Source: Deltaproteobacteria bacterium (GTDB lineage: Bacteria > Myxococcota_A > Polyangia > JAAYKL01). Taken from it: DNA of 11,201 nucleotides. The stretch is from the NCBI GenBank assembly GCA_011389755.1, contig JAABTR010000033.1, forward strand, positions 1 through 11,201, given 5' to 3'. This document shows positions 7,838-11,201 of this stretch, piece by piece. A program made the position numbers and the translations under genes. The notes beneath the pieces are model-generated. The model did not search any database. It was not told the DNA's origin and worked only from the letters and a program-made list of their open reading frames with translations. Every line of letters starts with the position of its first letter. The stretch's first letter is position 1.

Positions 7838-7866
7838 ATTATCCAAAATAGACGCGCCCCGATCAA
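7838..7866 (-). promoter_or_regulatory. Candidate sigma-70 promoter for the sulfatase-fold gene
   Basis: On the minus strand TTGATC (7866-7861) is followed by a 17-base spacer and GATAAT (7843-7838), giving four and five matches to the consensus hexamers. The -35 overlaps the lysS stop codon. Transcription would begin near 7831, leaving a leader of about 40 bases before the ATG at 7789. Confidence 0.45.
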
Positions 7867-9428
7867 CCCACCCGCTCTTCGATAAGCGAGAGGACGCGCT
7901 CGATACCGACCAGCTTGGCGAACGAGCCGAACCGCGGCCCGCGCTCCTGCCCGAGGAGCACCTGATAGATGGACGCGAAGAAGTCCTTGGGTTCCACGTC
8001 GTGCTCCCTGGCCACCTCGAACACCATGGCCTGGAGCTCCTTCTCCGTCATCTGCGAGGTGCCCTCGTTGCGCAGCCGTGACGCCAGGCCGTCGAAGAGC
8101 GCCTTCTCCACCGGCGTGGGCGCTCGGTAGCTCTTGTGGGGCGCGACGTGGTCTTCGTAAAAGCGCAGGCCTTTTTCGATGAGTGAACCGACCGTCTCGG
8201 GGTGCGCCCTGGTGCGCTCGTCGTAGCGCTCGAGGAAGTCCTCGAGCAGCGCCGCGTCCGGGTTTCCCAGCGCGGAGACCAGGTTGTTGACCATGGTGAA
8301 GTTCACCGACGCCTGATAACTCGGGACGCTGCGCCCGGCGTCGTGGATGTGCCACAGGGGGGAGTCGGGCTTTTTGACGTCCGGAATATCGGGGTAGCGC
8401 CGCACGAGGTCCAGGTACTCGTCCATGGCCCTTGGGATCATGTCGAAGTAGAGCTTCTTCGCGGTGCGCGGCTCCCTGAAGATGAAGTGGGCCAAGGACT
8501 CCACCGGCGCGTACTCGAGCCACTGCTCCACCGACACGCCGTTGCCCTTGGACTTGGAGATCTTCTCCCCCGCCTCGTCGAGAAACATCTCGTAGAAGAA
8601 CCCCACCGGCGGCTTGCCGCCCATGATGCGCACGATGCGCGCCGACAGCTCGGCCGAGGGGATGAGGTCCTTGCCGTACATCTCATAATTGACCCCGTAG
8701 CAGTACCATCGAAGCGCCCAGTCCACCTTCCATCCCATCTTGACGCGCCCGCCGAAGATCGAGGCCGTGCCGTGGTGGCCGCAGCCACTCACCTGGCCGA
8801 ACTCGCCGTCGCACGCGTAGTCGAGGGCGCGCCTCTCCTTGTCGTACCCGGTCACCCGGGTCGTGTAGATCTTGCCGCAGCTCTCGCACTTTGGGATGAA
8901 CGGCGACCAGCCCGCGCGGTTCTCTTCTTTGAGCGTGGGCAATATGATCTCGAGCACGTCCTCGACCTTGTCGAGCAGGACGGCCAGCCCCTCGTCGAAC
9001 TCACCGCCGCGGTAAGCCTGGGACGCCGACTTGAGCTCGTAGTCGAACCCGAACTCGTCGAGAAAGTCCTTGAGCTTTCCTATCATGTGCCCCGAAAATG
9101 ACGAACAGCACCCGTAAGGATCGGGGATATCCGACAGGGACTTGCCCAGGTGCTCGGAGAGCATCGCGCCGCCCGGCAGGTTGTCCGGGACCTTGCGCAG
9201 GCCATCGAGATCGTCGCTGAACGCGATGAGGCGGGTCTTGCCTCCGGCCATCTCTTCGTACGCGCGGCGAACCCAGGTGGTTCTGGCCACCTCCGCGAAG
9301 GTGCCGATGTGGGGCAGGCCGCTGGGACCGAACCCGGTCTCGAACACCGCCACCTCGGGCAGCGCGCCTTTGCCCGCGACCTTCTGGATCCTCTCGGCTT
9401 CTTTGAAGGGCCATGACTTGAGCTTCAT
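7863..9428 (-). CDS. lysS: Class I (archaeal-type) lysyl-tRNA synthetase
   Basis: This 521-residue enzyme charges tRNA-Lys with lysine in the cytoplasm. It is the class I form, sometimes called lysK, rather than the class II form found in most bacteria. The Rossmann-fold signatures are present: PSGLPHIGTF (35-44) as the HIGH-type motif and KISKSKGNG (289-297) as the KMSKS loop. Cysteines C181 and C184 (CESC), C206 and C216 form a plausible zinc site. Length matches the usual 500-540 residues for this family, with the alpha-helical anticodon-binding region after about residue 330. The ATG at 9428-9426 follows GGGAG by six bases; the frame extends 18 codons further upstream but without a conserved sequence. 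A near-consensus promoter lies about 60 bases upstream. Class I LysRS is standard in archaea and occurs in spirochaetes, many alpha-proteobacteria and scattered other bacteria. The sequence appears intact with all key motifs. Confidence 0.96.
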   Translation of the reverse strand: MKLKSWPFKEAERIQKVAGKGALPEVAVFETGFGPSGLPHIGTFAEVARTTWVRRAYEEMAGGKTRLIAFSDDLDGLRKVPDNLPGGAMLSEHLGKSLSDIPDPYGCCSSFSGHMIGKLKDFLDEFGFDYELKSASQAYRGGEFDEGLAVLLDKVEDVLEIILPTLKEENRAGWSPFIPKCESCGKIYTTRVTGYDKERRALDYACDGEFGQVSGCGHHGTASIFGGRVKMGWKVDWALRWYCYGVNYEMYGKDLIPSAELSARIVRIMGGKPPVGFFYEMFLDEAGEKISKSKGNGVSVEQWLEYAPVESLAHFIFREPRTAKKLYFDMIPRAMDEYLDLVRRYPDIPDVKKPDSPLWHIHDAGRSVPSYQASVNFTMVNNLVSALGNPDAALLEDFLERYDERTRAHPETVGSLIEKGLRFYEDHVAPHKSYRAPTPVEKALFDGLASRLRNEGTSQMTEKELQAMVFEVAREHDVEPKDFFASIYQVLLGQERGPRFGSFAKLVGIERVLSLIEERVG

Positions 9429-9492
9429 CTCACACTCCCGTTGAACGCGACACGACCAGGTTCGCCGCCGCGCGGTTCGCAAATCGCTTTGG

Positions 9493-9522
9493 ACTATCGC
9501 GTAGCGCCTCGACCTGTGTCAA
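9493..9522 (-). promoter_or_regulatory. Candidate sigma-70 promoter for lysS
   Basis: On the minus strand a perfect -35 TTGACA (9522-9517) is followed by an 18-base spacer and GATAGT (9498-9493), four of six matches to the -10 consensus. The expected start is near 9486, about 57 bases before the lysS ATG. The leader is too short for a T-box riboswitch, and none is visible. Confidence 0.5.
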
Positions 9523-9543
9523 GGCTCCCCCAAAACCCGGAGG

Positions 9544-10050
9544 TCACCAGACCTCGAGGCTCCGCACGATCTCGCGGGCCAGATCTTCGGTCAACGCTCC
9601 AGATCGCGCCGACGTTATCAAATCGTCCCCCGGTGCGCCGGCAGCTCGCGGCACCGCCCCTGAGACCGAGACGTCAAAGCTTTTCTTTCTCCCCGGCTCG
9701 GACACCGCCACGAGGGCCTCGAGCTCGATGAAACCGTCGACCTCGACGAGGTGTCCACCTCGCGTCGCCAACCGCCCCGGCCCTCGGACGGCCCGCCGCA
9801 GACGAACCGCTATCAGCGTGCCCGAGGCCGGGCACGCCGAGGCCGCGCCTTCGACCCGCGATCCCCCCATCGCCAAAAGCCTCCGCAGCTCCTTCGTGAG
9901 GGCGGCAGCCAAGCCCACATGGGGCGTCTCGTTTTGGACAAACGGGACACAGACCTTCTCCCGCGCAGGCGCCGCGACGCGGTAACCGCACGATGTTAAA
10001 AAACAAAAGGCCCCAAGGCCCAAGAAAAGTCGCGGTGCCGGTGGGATCAT
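9544..10050 (-). CDS. lptE: LptE-like LPS-assembly lipoprotein
   Basis: This encodes a 168-residue lipoprotein. A short signal peptide (hydrophobic run 8-18) ends in the lipobox LTSC with the lipidated cysteine at 21, followed directly by GYR; the CGYR start of the mature protein is typical of LptE. Next comes VCVPFVQNET (33-42) and an amphipathic helix GLAAALTKELRRLL (46-59), matching the 'vP-F-N-T' strand and helix of the family. In known systems LptE plugs the LptD barrel that inserts lipopolysaccharide into the outer membrane. The length fits the family. The start is uncertain: the ATG at 10050-10048 gives the best signal peptide but has only a distant GAGGAG upstream, and an in-frame ATG at 10110 would add 20 residues, also without a ribosome binding site. 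In many delta-proteobacteria lptE sits near leuS and holA; here the neighbour is lysS, 115 bases downstream. Identification rests on the N-terminal pattern, as the C-terminal half is poorly conserved. Confidence 0.72.
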   Translation of the reverse strand: MIPPAPRLFLGLGAFCFLTSCGYRVAAPAREKVCVPFVQNETPHVGLAAALTKELRRLLAMGGSRVEGAASACPASGTLIAVRLRRAVRGPGRLATRGGHLVEVDGFIELEALVAVSEPGRKKSFDVSVSGAVPRAAGAPGDDLITSARSGALTEDLAREIVRSLEVW

Positions 10051-10214
10051 CACAGGGCCGAGCTTACTCCTCGGGTTCGCCGTCTGGCAAGGAGACTCGA
10101 TCCGACTCATTTAAAACGAAGTTTGAATAGATCCCCAAACCTACTAAACTAAACGGTAAGGGTTGGATTTTAAAACAAAATACGAACAAAAAAACCGAGC
10201 TGAAAAAAAAACGC
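10051..10214. promoter_or_regulatory. AT-rich divergent intergenic region (lptE / coiled-coil gene)
   Basis: This region separates the two divergent starts. From about 10105 to 10214 it is much richer in A and T than the flanking genes, as expected of a promoter region, with runs of A including A9 at 10203-10211. On the minus strand TAAAAT near 10170 is a fair -10 element but lacks a recognisable -35. No clear Shine-Dalgarno sequence precedes the ATG at 10215. Confidence 0.35.
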
Positions 10215-10928
10215 ATGTCTCAAGACGAACCCGATACCATCGTCGAAAAGCTCCCAGGCTCTGACGGCTCGCCCCCGCCATCTGGCAAACCGGCTCGCCT
10301 CAGGACGCCATTTTTCCGGGCGACGCCAGCGTGGCTCGCGGCGATCCTGCTCACTGCGATCATCGGCTCGCTGATCATCGCCTTCTCAAGCGGGCTCTGG
10401 TTTCAGGAACACGCTCAGCACCGGTCCGAAATCGACAAAAAAGACGCCGCCTTGGGCACCTTGCGCGCGCAGACCGAGCAGCGCGGGCAAAAGCTCGTCA
10501 CCTGCGTCGAAGAGCTGCGCGCCTGCTCCCACGACGTCTTTGAGCTCATCGCCGTCATGGAACACAACAGCGCCCTGTCCGCAGCACACCTAACCACCGT
10601 CGATGAGCTCACCGCGAACCGCGATGACATCACCACCCTGCGCGAGAGGCTCAAAAAGCTAAACGAGACCATCGAGGACGCGATTGACTCGATGGGCAAT
10701 CCCAGACGAAAGGGCCGCCGCTTTTGGAAAAAGCTCAAATCAAGGCTCGACAAAAAACAGGCGCTGTCAAACCGCCTCAAAAAAATGGAAGCCGAGTACT
10801 TCCTGGGGGCGCAGCACCTCAAGAGCAGCTTCGACGCCGACTCCAAACGACCCAGCGCCTCGCTCAAGAGCAAAAACGAAGCCCGCGAGGAGCTCGTCGA
10901 CAAACTCGCCGCTCCGATCTCTCCCTAG
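10215..10928 (+). CDS. Unrecognised single-pass membrane protein with coiled-coil-like region
   Basis: I do not recognise this 237-residue protein. Residues 1-38 form a polar, proline-containing N-terminal tail with basic residues just before a single strong membrane segment (about 39-62). This should place the tail in the cytoplasm and the remainder in the periplasm. Residues 64-155 are charged and helical with leucines at regular spacing, consistent with a coiled coil; they contain the protein's only two cysteines (C97, C104), which could form a disulfide. A basic stretch (about 162-192, including RRKGRRFWKKLKSR) follows, then a lysine- and serine-rich tail. Coding is supported by the long open frame, GC-rich third positions and a terminator 50 bases after the stop. 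No ribosome binding site precedes the ATG, where the sequence is A-rich. It is divergent from the lptE-like gene, so an envelope role is possible, but that is only context. Confidence 0.72.
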   Translation: MSQDEPDTIVEKLPGSDGSPPPSGKPARLRTPFFRATPAWLAAILLTAIIGSLIIAFSSGLWFQEHAQHRSEIDKKDAALGTLRAQTEQRGQKLVTCVEELRACSHDVFELIAVMEHNSALSAAHLTTVDELTANRDDITTLRERLKKLNETIEDAIDSMGNPRRKGRRFWKKLKSRLDKKQALSNRLKKMEAEYFLGAQHLKSSFDADSKRPSASLKSKNEAREELVDKLAAPISP

Positions 10929-10977
10929 CAAAAAAATCACATACAATCGAATCCAGCGCCCAATTTGGCCTTTTTTT

Positions 10978-10998
10978 GACCCGGGGTGGGTCTTTTTT
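10978..10998 (+). terminator. Intrinsic (Rho-independent) terminator after the coiled-coil gene
   Basis: GACCC (10978-10982) pairs perfectly with GGGTC (10988-10992) around a five-base loop GGGGT, and six T follow (10993-10998). It lies 49 bases after the stop codon of the upstream plus-strand gene. A T7 tract precedes the stem, so the complementary strand has A rather than T after the hairpin, and the terminator should work only on the plus strand. Confidence 0.75.
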
Positions 10999-11201
10999 GC
11001 GCGTTTTTGGTCCACTCCACCTTTTGCTATCAACTGTAATTATTCAGTTTGTCGGATTTGCCCCCCCTGGAGTGCATCTTGCAAGATAATCATGTCTCGT
11101 CCCGAGATGGGCGATGGTTCGGTGTGTGATTGAAACCAAAAGAGGCTATTTTTGGGACCGACGAAGAGATGTCCAAGCTGCCGCTTCGATAACCCGATCG
11201 A
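10999..11201. other. Right-edge stretch with no supportable gene
   Basis: I see no supportable gene here. The stretch contains an imperfect dyad AACTG-8 bases-CAGTT (11032-11049), a C7 run and a -10-like GATAAT near 11085 without a good -35. A minus-strand frame stays open from the right edge to a TAA at 11042-11040 (53 codons), but its third-position composition is less GC-rich than the real genes and the translation has no recognisable motif. It may be a spacer, or the tail of a gene beyond the edge. Confidence 0.35.

Noticed and set aside
9429..9543. Possible T-box or other riboswitch leader upstream of lysS
   Set aside because: The whole gap is 115 bases and the predicted leader about 57 bases, too short for a T-box, and no antiterminator or T-run hairpin is visible.
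11040..11201. A minus-strand open frame of 53 codons running in from the right edge
   Set aside because: Third positions are less GC-rich than in the neighbouring genes, another minus-strand frame is also largely open there, and the translation has no motif. It cannot be distinguished from chance without sequence beyond the edge.

Overview
The window reads as a chromosomal stretch from a GC-rich Gram-negative bacterium. An outer-membrane FadL-type porin and an LptE-like LPS-assembly lipoprotein indicate an outer membrane. The other genes would fit a delta-proteobacterial-type lineage such as Myxococcota or Bradymonadota: a secreted EGF-domain metalloprotease, a membrane-anchored sulfatase-fold enzyme, a class I lysyl-tRNA synthetase and a DUF3516-type helicase. 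This placement is an inference from gene content, not a measured phylogeny.

Layout, left to right. (1) At 1-117 on the minus strand is the start of a small gene cut by the window edge. It has a perfect AGGAGG ribosome binding site and encodes a CxxC...CxxC zinc-ribbon-like N-terminus. (2) Divergent from it, 317-2893 (+) encodes an 858-residue Ski2-like DEAD/DEAH helicase with a long uncharacterised C-terminal half; it starts at a TTG. (3) Convergent with the helicase, 2918-4216 (-) encodes a FadL/OmpP1-family outer-membrane beta barrel. (4) Divergent from that, 4393-6018 (+) encodes an exported protein with a calcium-binding EGF-like module and a HELQH...NEGLS zinc metalloprotease domain resembling peptidase family M30. 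(5) A minus-strand series follows, listed in transcription order: an LptE-like lipoprotein (9544-10050), class I lysyl-tRNA synthetase (7863-9428) and an inner-membrane-anchored sulfatase-fold protein (6035-7789). Plausible sigma-70 promoters precede both the synthetase and the sulfatase-fold gene, so these need not form one operon. (6) Divergent from the LptE-like gene, 10215-10928 (+) encodes an unrecognised protein with one membrane segment and a coiled-coil-like region. A clean intrinsic terminator follows at 10978-10998. The last 200 bases hold no gene I can support.

There is no mobile element, CRISPR array, rRNA or tRNA that I can see, and no gene cluster that looks like a dedicated defence or biosynthetic system. 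The genes are mostly independent units with alternating orientation, and four of the proteins act in the cell envelope or outside it. The most interesting items are the uncharacterised half of the helicase, the EGF-metalloprotease, the sulfatase-fold enzyme with threonine where the formylglycine cysteine should be, and the orphan membrane coiled-coil protein.
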